Assembly (NCBI GenBank): GCA_964414585.1
Contig: CAYPXR010000055.1
Span: forward strand, 19,700-83,699
Source of the DNA: DATEMU01 sp964414585
GTDB lineage: Bacteria; Planctomycetota; Phycisphaerae; UBA1845; UTPLA1
DNA length: 64,000 nucleotides
Direction: 5' to 3'
This document shows positions 27,901 through 36,104 of this stretch, piece after piece. Below the pieces are notes generated by a model that saw only the letters and a program-made list of their open reading frames with translations, was not told the origin of the DNA and ran no database searches. Within the stretch, counting starts at the first letter, position 1, and every line of letters begins with the position of its first letter. The position numbers were made by a program, and so were the translations under genes.

Positions 27901-28614
27901 ACGGATCCCCATACAAGCACCCTTCATGTGCAGGACGCCACCGCCGACGCCTACGGCGGCGAGGCCACCGGCTCCGCCGAAATCACCCTCGCCAGCCATC
28001 ATGCCGATTACCAGGCCTCGATCATCGCCCGCGATGTTCAACTCTCTCACTATCTTCAGTCGCTGGGGAATGTCTCGGACCCCCAGCAGGCGGGCGGAGC
28101 CATTTTCGGCAACATGATCCTTCAGGGGCGAACCGGGGAACACGGCTATCGGGAAGGCGCGGGCGAAATGTTCGTCCGCCACGCCCAGGTCTGGCGATTG
28201 CCGTTGATGTTCGCCATCTTTCAGGTCTTGAATCTGACGCCCGACGAAAACGTCTTTCACGACGGCCGGTTGCAGTTTTATCTCTCGCGAGACACGCTGA
28301 CCTTCCAGCAAATCGATCTGCAAGGCAACGCCCTGGCCTTCATCGGCGGCGGTCGCATGGAATTGTCGACCGGCCAGCTCGACGTCACCCTCTTGTCCGG
28401 CAGTCCCCTTCGGATGCGCCTGCCGCTTCTCACCGACCTGTTCGATGTCGCGTCCAAGGATTTGCGCCAGGTGCATGTGACCGGCACCCTCAGCAAGCCG
28501 ACCATCGCGCCGCAGCCGCTGTACAGTCTGGCCCGGGCGCTGAAATCCGTTTTCCCCGAAGCACCGCGACAAATGGGTCCGCGGCCCCTCGTTTCCGGCC
28601 GCGAAGGCAAGTAG
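24979..28614 (+). CDS. AsmA/YhdP-like envelope protein with tandem modules
   Basis: A 1211-residue protein anchored by one N-terminal membrane helix (about 38-56); the rest should be periplasmic. The ATG at 24979 has AAGGAAAT as ribosome site. The C-terminus (RMELSTGQLDVTLLSG, then a TGTLSKPTIAP segment) is characteristic of the AsmA/DUF3971/TamB C-terminal region. The body contains six modules of about 118-126 residues. Each has an FPY-like strand, a D-V/L-x-G turn and, in several, a GRHG motif. Module anchors fall near residues 326, 452, 573, 690, 808 and 927. Known AsmA-like proteins form long beta-grooves that carry lipids between membranes; this role is inferred here. It follows a glycosyltransferase-like gene by one base. 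Confidence 0.85.
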   Translation: MADITTTGSPLRQSVWAAFLERRTFVRHPVSPMRHRIGLGLLISLLLGFALYSYSTRDEAIRRRAMNFLTDATSGEVQVGRARFRMFGGITLEDVSIAVPFDKRLDPSAIDRNSREIFAAKTLKLIHNPWRLLLGGLHVDQIVATQPTITLTQNVDTGIRNWQLLRGARKTPQAKGPGDRPRITLRSARAIVVSVDSSGHRESREESLDADVRPHPQVETGYCIEVRRFSEPAERTTVIFDPGARLVTNTPFVDARTVRLQLPKAAQELFDGISLKGEVKLNRLVYDAQAPGSGDTEIRLRNGACEIPLSLLRSGVSTGSPRPTDGVIQMTDVKGRLAYQSGRWNLDAAGLVNGASCEVNGTLDIPEGAIAEMGLDLQVRGTRVSAPTGSLRDQILTDPKVPAVVREIVEDYNPKGPFDVAIKLVRPPGPEGRLQMFGTFEPQGVEGTARAFPYRMDDLHGQIRVDANQVKIEELVGRHGPAVARVDSEIDLSTAWADISVRIDAKNVPLEEDLFRALSEEDRALWKRFNPRGAANLAIQLKRPAAGEADPWPQWETRVAADLQGAEMLFAEFPYPLKDVTGKLNLAAHRIELNDVVGRHEKAVVRLNGFSTIGHVSKPEAAVQVDAVDLPLDDVLEAALPPEGKGAFASFQPEGRVHLSGTVSLTDPKHGLVYDLRAKLCDAAIRYREFPYRIENVGGEISIRPEGFSVVKVVGRHGATRVEANGQVRRSDDGYAADLTFHGTDLELNQDLYDALPDSLRQVWHLLKPSGKIEAETSLHYVTEGKATWQRHRTLVTAKDAKLCFQGFPLPLESVAGQAVVTDQQVEILSMRGRTKSGTVEIAGRIDLNGPGYRGSLAVAARDMAFDDALFNALPVRIRDAVESMNPTGTFDLDLNELRFDVNNEGEGRWDLEGRLTLRDAGADLGFALRDVTGVVQGRASVNERGQTRVQARADLNKATLAGWKMEHAVAKIVTDPHTSTLHVQDATADAYGGEATGSAEITLASHHADYQASIIARDVQLSHYLQSLGNVSDPQQAGGAIFGNMILQGRTGEHGYREGAGEMFVRHAQVWRLPLMFAIFQVLNLTPDENVFHDGRLQFYLSRDTLTFQQIDLQGNALAFIGGGRMELSTGQLDVTLLSGSPLRMRLPLLTDLFDVASKDLRQVHVTGTLSKPTIAPQPLYSLARALKSVFPEAPRQMGPRPLVSGREGK

Positions 28615-28690
28615 AAGGCACGTACTATTGCACCGTCGCGGACCTTGCGGTACGGTTGGTTCGGCGACCAGGAATGGAATTGAAGAAGCC

Positions 28691-30769
28691 ATGAAAGAGG
28701 TCTGCAGGGTTGACGGCAAGCGCTGCACGGATTTGCCGCTTGGCCGGCGGTTGGAATGGCTCGTGACCAACGGTCGCGGGGGATATGCGACGACCGCGGT
28801 CAACCAGATGCTCACGCGTCGCTATCACGGTCTTCTCGTCGCCGCCGTCGAGCCGCCGATCGAGCGTTACGTTCTGCTCGCCAAGCTCGATGCCACCGTC
28901 ACCATCGGCGGCTTGACCTACGAGCTGGCCACCAATGACTATGCCGAAGCCGTTCACCCGGCGGGATTTAAGCTCCTGGAATCGTTCACGCCGCGCCCCT
29001 TTCCGACGTGGCGCTGGAGGACCGGCGACGCCCTCATCGAGCAGACCCTGTGCATGAAACTGGGCGAAGACGCGACCTTTGTGCGTTTCGTCCTTCGCGA
29101 AGGCACGTCCCCCGTTCAAATCACGCTCCGGCCGCTCTGCACCAGCCGGCACCATCATCATCTGACGCATTACCAGGACATGGGGCCGCCCACGGTGGAA
29201 GGTGAGGGTGAACTCGTTCGATTTCATTGGGCGCACGGCCGGCCCGCCTGGCAGCTTTCGCACAACGGCGCCTTCAAGTCCCGGCCTGATTGGTACTATC
29301 GCTTCGTCCTCACCGCCGAAGCCGAACGCGGTTACGACTATCTCCAGGACCTCTTCATGCCCGGCGTCATCACCGCGACTCTCCAGCCCGGCGATTCCAC
29401 CGGTCTGGTGATTGCCGCTGCGACCGGGAGCACCGGTTGGAAGGATTGGAAAAAAGCCTTCGCCGACGCCGACGCCCGCGCGACCGCGGCCGTGAATGAC
29501 CTGACGATGGACGACCCGCTGGTGGGCGCGCTCGCCCGGTCCGCCGCCGATTTCATCGTCGCGCGCGGGCAAAATGAGAAAACGATCATCGCCGGTTATC
29601 CGTGGTTCGGAGACTGGGGACGAGACACCTTCATCTCGTTGCCGGGCCTTTGCCTCGTCACGGGGCGGCACGACGTGGCCCGGCAAATCATCGAGACCTT
29701 TTCGCGCTATGTGGACGGCGGAATGATCCCCAATCGCTTTCCGGATTACGGAAGCGCGCCGGAGTACAACACCGCCGACGCCGCGCTGTGGTACATCCAC
29801 TCGCTCGACCGCTACCTGGCCTACTCCGGTGACTGGAAGTTTGTCGCCGACAAGATGTTTTCCGTCGTCGAGGCGATCCTCACCGCGCACGAACGCGGCA
29901 CACGCCACGGGATCCGCGCCGATGCGGACGGTCTGCTCGCCGCCGGCGAGCCGGGATATGCTCTGACGTGGATGGATGCCCGCGTGTCGGACCGCTCGGT
30001 GACGCCGCGGATCGGAAAGCCTGTGGAGATTCAGGCCCTCTGGTACAACGCCCTGCAAATCGCCGCCGGTTATGCCGATCGCCTGGGCAGGACCTCGGCC
30101 GCCAAATCGTGGTGGGAGTTGGCCGCGAGGGCCCGGGCGTCCTTCAACGACAAATTCTGGAACGCGTCATCGAACTGCCTGTACGACGTGGTCGACGCCA
30201 ACGGACAAGCCGGCGCGGCCGAAGTCTCCATCCGACCGAATCAGCTCTTGGCGATCAGCCTTACGCACCCGATTCTCGATGAAAAACATTGGCCGGCGGT
30301 CGTCAACATTTGTGAACAACTGCTCTGGACGCCCGTGGGTCTGCGTTCGTTGTCGCCGACCGACCCGGCCTACCGTGGCCGATACGACGGCGACATGGCC
30401 AACCGCGACCAGGCGTATCACCAGGGAACCATCTGGCCGTGGCTCTTCGGTCCTTTTACGACGGCTTTCGTTCGTGCGCACGGAGGAACCGCCGAAGCCC
30501 GCAAGGCGGCGAGGACGATGCTCGATGGTTTATTGAAACATCTTTCGGATGCCGGAATCGGAAGCATCAGCGAAGTCGCCGACGCCGACGCCCCGCACCA
30601 CCCGGGCGGCTGCCCGTGGCAGGCCTGGAGCGTCGCCGAACCGCTAAGGGCGATTTGCGAAGACGTGCTTCAAAAGCGTCCACCTGGACCACAACAACGG
30701 GGATCCGCGCCGATCCCCACCGTGATCCCTTCCAAAGCCAGGCCGCTCATCGACCCCGTATCGCCGTGA
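28691..30769 (+). CDS. Glycogen debranching enzyme (amylo-alpha-1,6-glucosidase, bacterial type)
   Basis: About 692 residues from the ATG at 28691, with the two-domain bacterial GDE architecture. The N-terminal GDE_N domain (about 1-230) begins with LEWLVTNGRGGYATTAVNQMLTRRYHGLL. The (alpha/alpha)6 GDE_C domain (about 285-680) contains GYPWFGDWGRDTFISLPGL, NRFPDYGSAPEYNTADAALW and NRDQAYHQGTIWPWLFGPF, which carry the acidic catalytic residues of GH133-like enzymes. It hydrolyses alpha-1,6 branches during glycogen breakdown in the cytosol. An in-frame TTG at 28628 is less likely as start because it lacks family similarity. It is convergent with the FG-GAP gene, 21 bp apart. Confidence 0.93.
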   Translation: MKEVCRVDGKRCTDLPLGRRLEWLVTNGRGGYATTAVNQMLTRRYHGLLVAAVEPPIERYVLLAKLDATVTIGGLTYELATNDYAEAVHPAGFKLLESFTPRPFPTWRWRTGDALIEQTLCMKLGEDATFVRFVLREGTSPVQITLRPLCTSRHHHHLTHYQDMGPPTVEGEGELVRFHWAHGRPAWQLSHNGAFKSRPDWYYRFVLTAEAERGYDYLQDLFMPGVITATLQPGDSTGLVIAAATGSTGWKDWKKAFADADARATAAVNDLTMDDPLVGALARSAADFIVARGQNEKTIIAGYPWFGDWGRDTFISLPGLCLVTGRHDVARQIIETFSRYVDGGMIPNRFPDYGSAPEYNTADAALWYIHSLDRYLAYSGDWKFVADKMFSVVEAILTAHERGTRHGIRADADGLLAAGEPGYALTWMDARVSDRSVTPRIGKPVEIQALWYNALQIAAGYADRLGRTSAAKSWWELAARARASFNDKFWNASSNCLYDVVDANGQAGAAEVSIRPNQLLAISLTHPILDEKHWPAVVNICEQLLWTPVGLRSLSPTDPAYRGRYDGDMANRDQAYHQGTIWPWLFGPFTTAFVRAHGGTAEARKAARTMLDGLLKHLSDAGIGSISEVADADAPHHPGGCPWQAWSVAEPLRAICEDVLQKRPPGPQQRGSAPIPTVIPSKARPLIDPVSP

Positions 30770-30790
30770 GATTCGGGCGGCAAGACCTTT

Positions 30791-33700
30791 TTACGGCGCC
30801 GAGGACTTGTTCAAGCCGAAGTTGTTCCCGTAAATCAGGTACGCTTCGCCGGTTGCCTGACGTCGCTGGCTGGGCGTCAGGATGTTGACGTAGTCGGCCC
30901 GCGGAGCACCGACAATGATGTCCGGGAAACCGTCGCCGTCGACATCGCCGATGCCGCTGACCGCTTCAACCGGGGCCTCGTCGGGCGTTTCGCTGATGTC
31001 GTAAACCCCGTCGTTCTCGGCCGGCGTGTTTTTCTCATAGGCCGAGACAAAAACGATTCCCTTGAGAACGCGATTCGCCCCGACGCGGCGATTGAGATCG
31101 TCCGGCAGATAAAAGACCTTGTTGTTCAGCAGGGAAGGACTTCCAAACACCAGATAGGCCACGCCCTGGCGAATCGTGGTCGTCGCGACGATGCTCCCGT
31201 GGCTGCTCGACGCGCTGAAGCCGGCGGGCGTGCGGGCCAGGAATGTGATCGTCGGTGTGTCCGGCAGCGGATCGGGGAATTCCAACCGGCTGGTGAGGGC
31301 CGAGAGGTTAAACGTCTCGTCGTTGCCCGCGACTTCCAGCGCGGCCAGGAGCGCCGCTTGCGCCACGGCCGGAGAGGTCGATGAGATCGGCACTCGGGTG
31401 CGTCCGCCCGCCACCGATCCGTTGGTGTCGAACTCGAACGATCGCCCGCTGATGCTCACGAAGGCGCCGTCCGGGACGTTTCCGACAAATTCAAACTTGG
31501 CCCCGGGCCACTCCTGGCCGGGCGCGGTAATCAGGAGATCGTCAACGCCGTCGAGATTGAAATCGCCGGCGCTCTTCACGCCTTCTTGACCGCGGTCAAT
31601 GATGGGCCGAATGCTCAATTCGGTGCCGCCGGGCACATTCGGCGGAATCGGATAGAACAACGTGCTGGTCTTGGCCGGTTCGCTGCCGCCCAGATGCGCG
31701 CCGGGCGATCCGCCGACAAAAATGCATCCTTTGAATTGAGGGGTTCCGATGACTTCCGGCCTTCGCGCGATTTCGCCGGTCAAGCCCGGGCTTCCGCCGA
31801 ACAGGACGGCGACAAAACCCGCGTCCGCGCCCTTGTTGCTGATGCTATTCTCCGTGATTCCCAGTGGCGCCGCCGGGCGGGGCAGGGCGTCGTATTTTTC
31901 GGCGGCGAAGTACATATCGTCGCGCCCGTCGCCGTTCATATCGCCGACGCGGCCCTGGACCCGGCCGAATTCGTCTCCGGCGTGCGAACCCCGGATTTCC
32001 AGCCGGTTGTATCGACAAGGTTCGCCGTTACCAAGCGTTGGCGTGCCGTAAATAAGATAGACTTTCCCGTTGTCGACCAGTGGCGTCGGTTCGCCGATCG
32101 GCGGACAATTCACCAGGTCCGGCGTGATCGGGTCGCTATCAGCCAGCGGAGAACCGCAGGTGATGTCCGCGACCTGGTCGCTGTTCAAATCGCCCGCCCA
32201 ATGGGCCCATCCGAACGCGTCGCCGATTGTTTCGCCGATCATGTACGCCAGCGGCTGAGGATAACAGAAGTCGCGAACGTTGGGGTTGGGCACCGCGTCG
32301 CAGCCGGTCGAAGGCCACGACATTGGACGGGTCGCGCCGCCTTGTTGGTCGCCGTTGGTCGCGATCTCGGCGCTGTTGCACAACGCCGATATGGAAATGT
32401 CGTCCGTGTAATCTTGACCTTCCAGAATCCAGACGTGTCCCTGGCCGGGCACCAGCCCGGAAATGGTAAACACGGCGCTGGTTATGTTCGCCGAAGAATT
32501 CTTGATCGTGGCGTCGGGAAGGATTTCCAGAGTAAGGGTACCCGCGCCCGTCGTCAGGTCCGCGCCGACGTCGATCGGGATCGAGACAAAGTTGCCGGCG
32601 AATTGAAGCTCCGGGACCACCGGAAGCTTCAGCACCAGCCCCGATCCGAAATTGTACAGGAGATCGTTGCAGGCGGGGGTCATGCCGACTCGACTGCCGA
32701 AGAATTGCGAAAACAGCAATTGACTCGGTTGGTTCCCAACGTCGACGGTTCCGGTCCACAACTGGATCGTGGTGTCTTTCCCGTTGTACGGAGTGCCGCA
32801 GCCGCGATTCAGGCTCAATCGAAGTCTCGCAAGATTCAATGACGTGCCGCGGATGGTCAATCCCGCCGCCAACACCTGGCTATAGGTCTGTTGGACGTCA
32901 AACGCCGTGGTTCGGCAACTCATGGAGGAGGCCGTGTAGGAACCGCCCAGCGCAACCGTGAGGTCAGTGGATAGGGTCACGATGCCTCCGCTACCGGGTC
33001 CCGACATGAGGAATTCGGAGCTGGGACTGAAAATCCCGTTCAGGTCAGGCATCACATCGACGGTATAGCCTTCAAGCGACGTGGGATCGTAGGGGCCGAC
33101 CACACCCGGTCCGCCGCCTACGCCATCCTGGATTCCCAGCGGGTTGTACCAGGCGCCGCGGAAACGCGCGCCTCGAATCGCGTCGTTCAGGCAGCCGCCG
33201 TAATCCTGGCCAAATTGTCCCAGCGGCTGAACAGGGCAACCGTCGCCGTTCCAAACACCGTTGGCATTCAGCGTCGTCACCAATTGGTCGCTGGCCGCCA
33301 TGTACACCATGCCGGATTGATACGGTCCGATGCCGTCGTCTTCCGTGCGGTTGTTGAGGCTGAAGTCTGAGAAGATGGGAGTGACCGATTCACAAAGGTG
33401 TCCGTCGGTGTAAATTCGGTAGAGAAAGGCGATCGAGGGATCTGCAAGCAGGGCCAGTCCGGTGGATATCACAAAACCGTAAGGTCCGACCACCCGATTG
33501 ATGGGGGGAACCGTAGGCGCCGAGTCCGAGGCGAAAAACGATGACACCAGATAGTTGAAGGTCAGCGGATTCGCCGGTTCCGGCGTGGTCAATCCGCATC
33601 CCTCGACGGTCGAGATCGGGAACGGCATTCCATCGAAATAGGTGAACCGGATGGCATGGGACTCGGGACTGCCGACAATCGCATCCACTTCAACCGTAAT

Positions 33701-35638
33701 GTTTAGTGACGTCCTCGCGCTCGCTTTCACGAACAACGCGAAGCGCCCATCGTAAACGGACGGCGGTAGGGGATCGAAATTATTGACGGCGGGAGGCGCG
33801 GACGGTGGGGTGTTGGACGGTACGGAGATCGGAATAGTGGTTTCAGTGAGCTGCCCCGCCATGTCATGCATGATGCTGGTGGAAAAAGAGTAGCCGCACG
33901 CGGATTCCAACTGAAAGTCCAGAGTCACGGACCCCATGGCCATGGCCCCGGGAACCGAACCGGAAACGATGATGCGCATCTCGCTGATGGACAAGATACG
34001 GTCGCTGGCCAGAGTCAGGTCGACGTTGGGAGTTGAGACGCCGTCATTAGGAGGAGTCGTGGGCGCCCATTGAGAAGGCGGCAGGTCCTGGGTGATGCCG
34101 GTGGCCTGCGCGGTCAGGGCATCATCGCCGGCCATCGATCGAATATCCACGTAACACACAAACGGCGCCACTTCCGTCGTCGGGAAGGTGCACGAATCGC
34201 ACGGATCCATGTCTTCTTCGTCCACCAGATCCTGGTTGTACGGCGCGCCCGCAAAAATCTCGGGCCGGCCGTCTCCGGTGACGTCGGGCATGGCGACCAC
34301 GGAGGTGATCCCGAGACCCGGATTAGGGAGATTCGATTCATGCGTATGCGGCATCGCGTGACCGCGAATCACGAAGAAGTTGCGAAATCGCGGATCGCTC
34401 GGCGGGAACGACACCCAGGCGCCGACCGAGTTCAGGCTCAACACGCCGGAGAATCGCCCCTGGAAATAGGCCGAGTTGGGCAGGTCGGGATCGACGTGCC
34501 GGGAGCGCCCGTAAATGGTATAGACTTCGCCAACCGAAGCTTGATTGAATGGACTCGCCGACTCTGAAACGATCGCGAAATCGTCCAGACCGTCGTTGTC
34601 CAAGTCGCCCAATCGGGCAAAAGAGCTTCCCGCGTGATCGCCGTATCGCGGATCGGTCGGAACGCCGGTGACGCCCTGAAACGTCGCGCCCGCGGTTCGA
34701 CCGCCGACGGTGAGAAGATCCACCACGCCCGATCCCGCCGCCAGGACGCGCACCGCGCCGGCGGCATAGCGATCGGTCACGCCGCCGTTTCCGTCGTCGG
34801 CCTGGATTCTCACGAAATAAGCCAGCGGACGACCGAATTCATCCGTCTCCTTGCGGACCGGAATCGAATTGAGATCGATCAGGATCTGGCGATCAGTCTG
34901 TACCGCCACGTTGTCCGGCGTGCCCGAAGCGATGCTGAACGTGTCCGCCTGAACCGGCGGTTGCGATGCATCGTTGGAGGAGTCCAAATCCTTGTCAAAG
35001 AATATTTTGACATTCAGCGTGTCGGTCGTGCTGTTCGGGTCGCTGATGTCGAACCGCACCAGCAGCAAATCATCGTTGCTCACGCCTGTGTCGATGTTGG
35101 GCAGTCGCGGAATGATCGTCGGAGCGCCGTTTTCGGGAGCCGTTCCCAGCGGCGTTACCAGGATCGTCGATTGATACGTAACACGCACCGCGGGATTTCC
35201 CGTCCCCGTGACCGGGTCAAAGGTGCGATCGTCGATCTCCGCGAAGATGAAATAAGAACCGGTCACGACCGTGGAGGTATCCAGGATCGCCGTTCCGCTG
35301 CCGACGCCGGGACCGACGGGAAAACCGCTGATCACCGGAATCTCCTGTGCCGGTGTCGGGTTCGAAAACGTCGAGACAAACACGCGAACCACCGAGGCGT
35401 CTTCACCGTCGTCGCCGGTGAACGAAATGGAGACTGGATCGCCTTGTTCGGCGAGGTTGTTGCCCGCGGGCGTGACGACGCTCGTAATGATGATGCGCGG
35501 CGGGCGATTTCCCGGGGGGACCGACGGGCTCAAATCACCGCCCTGACCGGGACAGCTTAAACCGGTGGTCATGGCCAACAAACAACCGGTCAAACAAATC
35601 GAAACGAAGGCTCTCTGGGCTGTACAGCGGCGATTCAT
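30791..35638 (-). CDS. Giant secreted FG-GAP (integrin-alpha-like) beta-propeller protein
   Basis: A 1615-residue exported protein. The ATG at 35638 has GGAGG 10 nt upstream. A signal peptide with a hydrophobic core (about 10-30) ends near TGLSCPG, so lipidation is possible although the lipobox is imperfect. An Ig-like region (about 45-300) follows. Seven FG-GAP/calcium motifs come next: DLDNDGLDDF near 345, DVTGDGRPEIFAGAP near 450, DLNGIFSPSSEF near 860, DLNSDQVADITCGSP near 1150, DMNGDGRDDMYF near 1230, DFNLDGVDDLLITAPG near 1357 and DVDGDGFPDIIVGAP near 1562. This suggests one seven-bladed propeller whose blades 2-4 are spread by large inserts. It is probably surface-exposed and calcium-binding. 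The ligand is unknown. Confidence 0.88.
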   Translation of the reverse strand: MNRRCTAQRAFVSICLTGCLLAMTTGLSCPGQGGDLSPSVPPGNRPPRIIITSVVTPAGNNLAEQGDPVSISFTGDDGEDASVVRVFVSTFSNPTPAQEIPVISGFPVGPGVGSGTAILDTSTVVTGSYFIFAEIDDRTFDPVTGTGNPAVRVTYQSTILVTPLGTAPENGAPTIIPRLPNIDTGVSNDDLLLVRFDISDPNSTTDTLNVKIFFDKDLDSSNDASQPPVQADTFSIASGTPDNVAVQTDRQILIDLNSIPVRKETDEFGRPLAYFVRIQADDGNGGVTDRYAAGAVRVLAAGSGVVDLLTVGGRTAGATFQGVTGVPTDPRYGDHAGSSFARLGDLDNDGLDDFAIVSESASPFNQASVGEVYTIYGRSRHVDPDLPNSAYFQGRFSGVLSLNSVGAWVSFPPSDPRFRNFFVIRGHAMPHTHESNLPNPGLGITSVVAMPDVTGDGRPEIFAGAPYNQDLVDEEDMDPCDSCTFPTTEVAPFVCYVDIRSMAGDDALTAQATGITQDLPPSQWAPTTPPNDGVSTPNVDLTLASDRILSISEMRIIVSGSVPGAMAMGSVTLDFQLESACGYSFSTSIMHDMAGQLTETTIPISVPSNTPPSAPPAVNNFDPLPPSVYDGRFALFVKASARTSLNITVEVDAIVGSPESHAIRFTYFDGMPFPISTVEGCGLTTPEPANPLTFNYLVSSFFASDSAPTVPPINRVVGPYGFVISTGLALLADPSIAFLYRIYTDGHLCESVTPIFSDFSLNNRTEDDGIGPYQSGMVYMAASDQLVTTLNANGVWNGDGCPVQPLGQFGQDYGGCLNDAIRGARFRGAWYNPLGIQDGVGGGPGVVGPYDPTSLEGYTVDVMPDLNGIFSPSSEFLMSGPGSGGIVTLSTDLTVALGGSYTASSMSCRTTAFDVQQTYSQVLAAGLTIRGTSLNLARLRLSLNRGCGTPYNGKDTTIQLWTGTVDVGNQPSQLLFSQFFGSRVGMTPACNDLLYNFGSGLVLKLPVVPELQFAGNFVSIPIDVGADLTTGAGTLTLEILPDATIKNSSANITSAVFTISGLVPGQGHVWILEGQDYTDDISISALCNSAEIATNGDQQGGATRPMSWPSTGCDAVPNPNVRDFCYPQPLAYMIGETIGDAFGWAHWAGDLNSDQVADITCGSPLADSDPITPDLVNCPPIGEPTPLVDNGKVYLIYGTPTLGNGEPCRYNRLEIRGSHAGDEFGRVQGRVGDMNGDGRDDMYFAAEKYDALPRPAAPLGITENSISNKGADAGFVAVLFGGSPGLTGEIARRPEVIGTPQFKGCIFVGGSPGAHLGGSEPAKTSTLFYPIPPNVPGGTELSIRPIIDRGQEGVKSAGDFNLDGVDDLLITAPGQEWPGAKFEFVGNVPDGAFVSISGRSFEFDTNGSVAGGRTRVPISSTSPAVAQAALLAALEVAGNDETFNLSALTSRLEFPDPLPDTPTITFLARTPAGFSASSSHGSIVATTTIRQGVAYLVFGSPSLLNNKVFYLPDDLNRRVGANRVLKGIVFVSAYEKNTPAENDGVYDISETPDEAPVEAVSGIGDVDGDGFPDIIVGAPRADYVNILTPSQRRQATGEAYLIYGNNFGLNKSSAP

Positions 35639-35732
35639 CTTCCACAAACCTCCGAAGCAAGGAGCATCATCGAGTCTTGTTGACCAGGCGTGCGGGGCGC
35701 GGTGGGAGGAAAAATAGGCCCCTCAACAACGT

Positions 35733-35762
35733 ATAGTACGCATTCTACCGGCCCCAGGTCAA
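35733..35762 (-). promoter_or_regulatory. Probable promoter of the FG-GAP gene
   Basis: On the minus strand TTGACC (35757-35762) and TACTAT (35733-35738) are 18 bp apart. Transcription starting near 35726 would leave a leader of about 88 nt carrying the GGAGG site. Confidence 0.5.
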
Positions 35763-36104
35763 GCGCTTCCGAGTCGCAACTATGGAGCCGGTAAGCACTT
35801 TCGCGTTTTCTTGAAAATCGCGTCTTGGAATTACGCAATCGTCCAACCTTCCGATCCGGCCGCTATTTACGGAACCAAACCCCCGGGCTTGCAAGGTGTG
35901 AACGCATTCAGGCCAATGCGTCAGCGCTGCGGCGTCACACCCTATATCTAGGGGCTGCCCATGTGTCCTGGTATGGGGCCTGATCCGAATTCCAGTCCTT
36001 TTTGAACCCCGCTGCCGTGGCGTTTTAGCTGTCAAAATGCCCTTACTCAAGCTAGACTACGGACTTAGCGGTTTTTTCTGGTGGTTCTGAAATTTTCGAG
36101 GCGG
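35763..36104. other. Divergent intergenic region without a gene
   Basis: Between the FG-GAP promoter and the radical SAM gene I find no credible coding frame, repeat or strong hairpin. A weak plus-strand promoter (TTGAAC-17-TTAGCT near 36003-36031) may serve the radical SAM gene. Confidence 0.35.
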
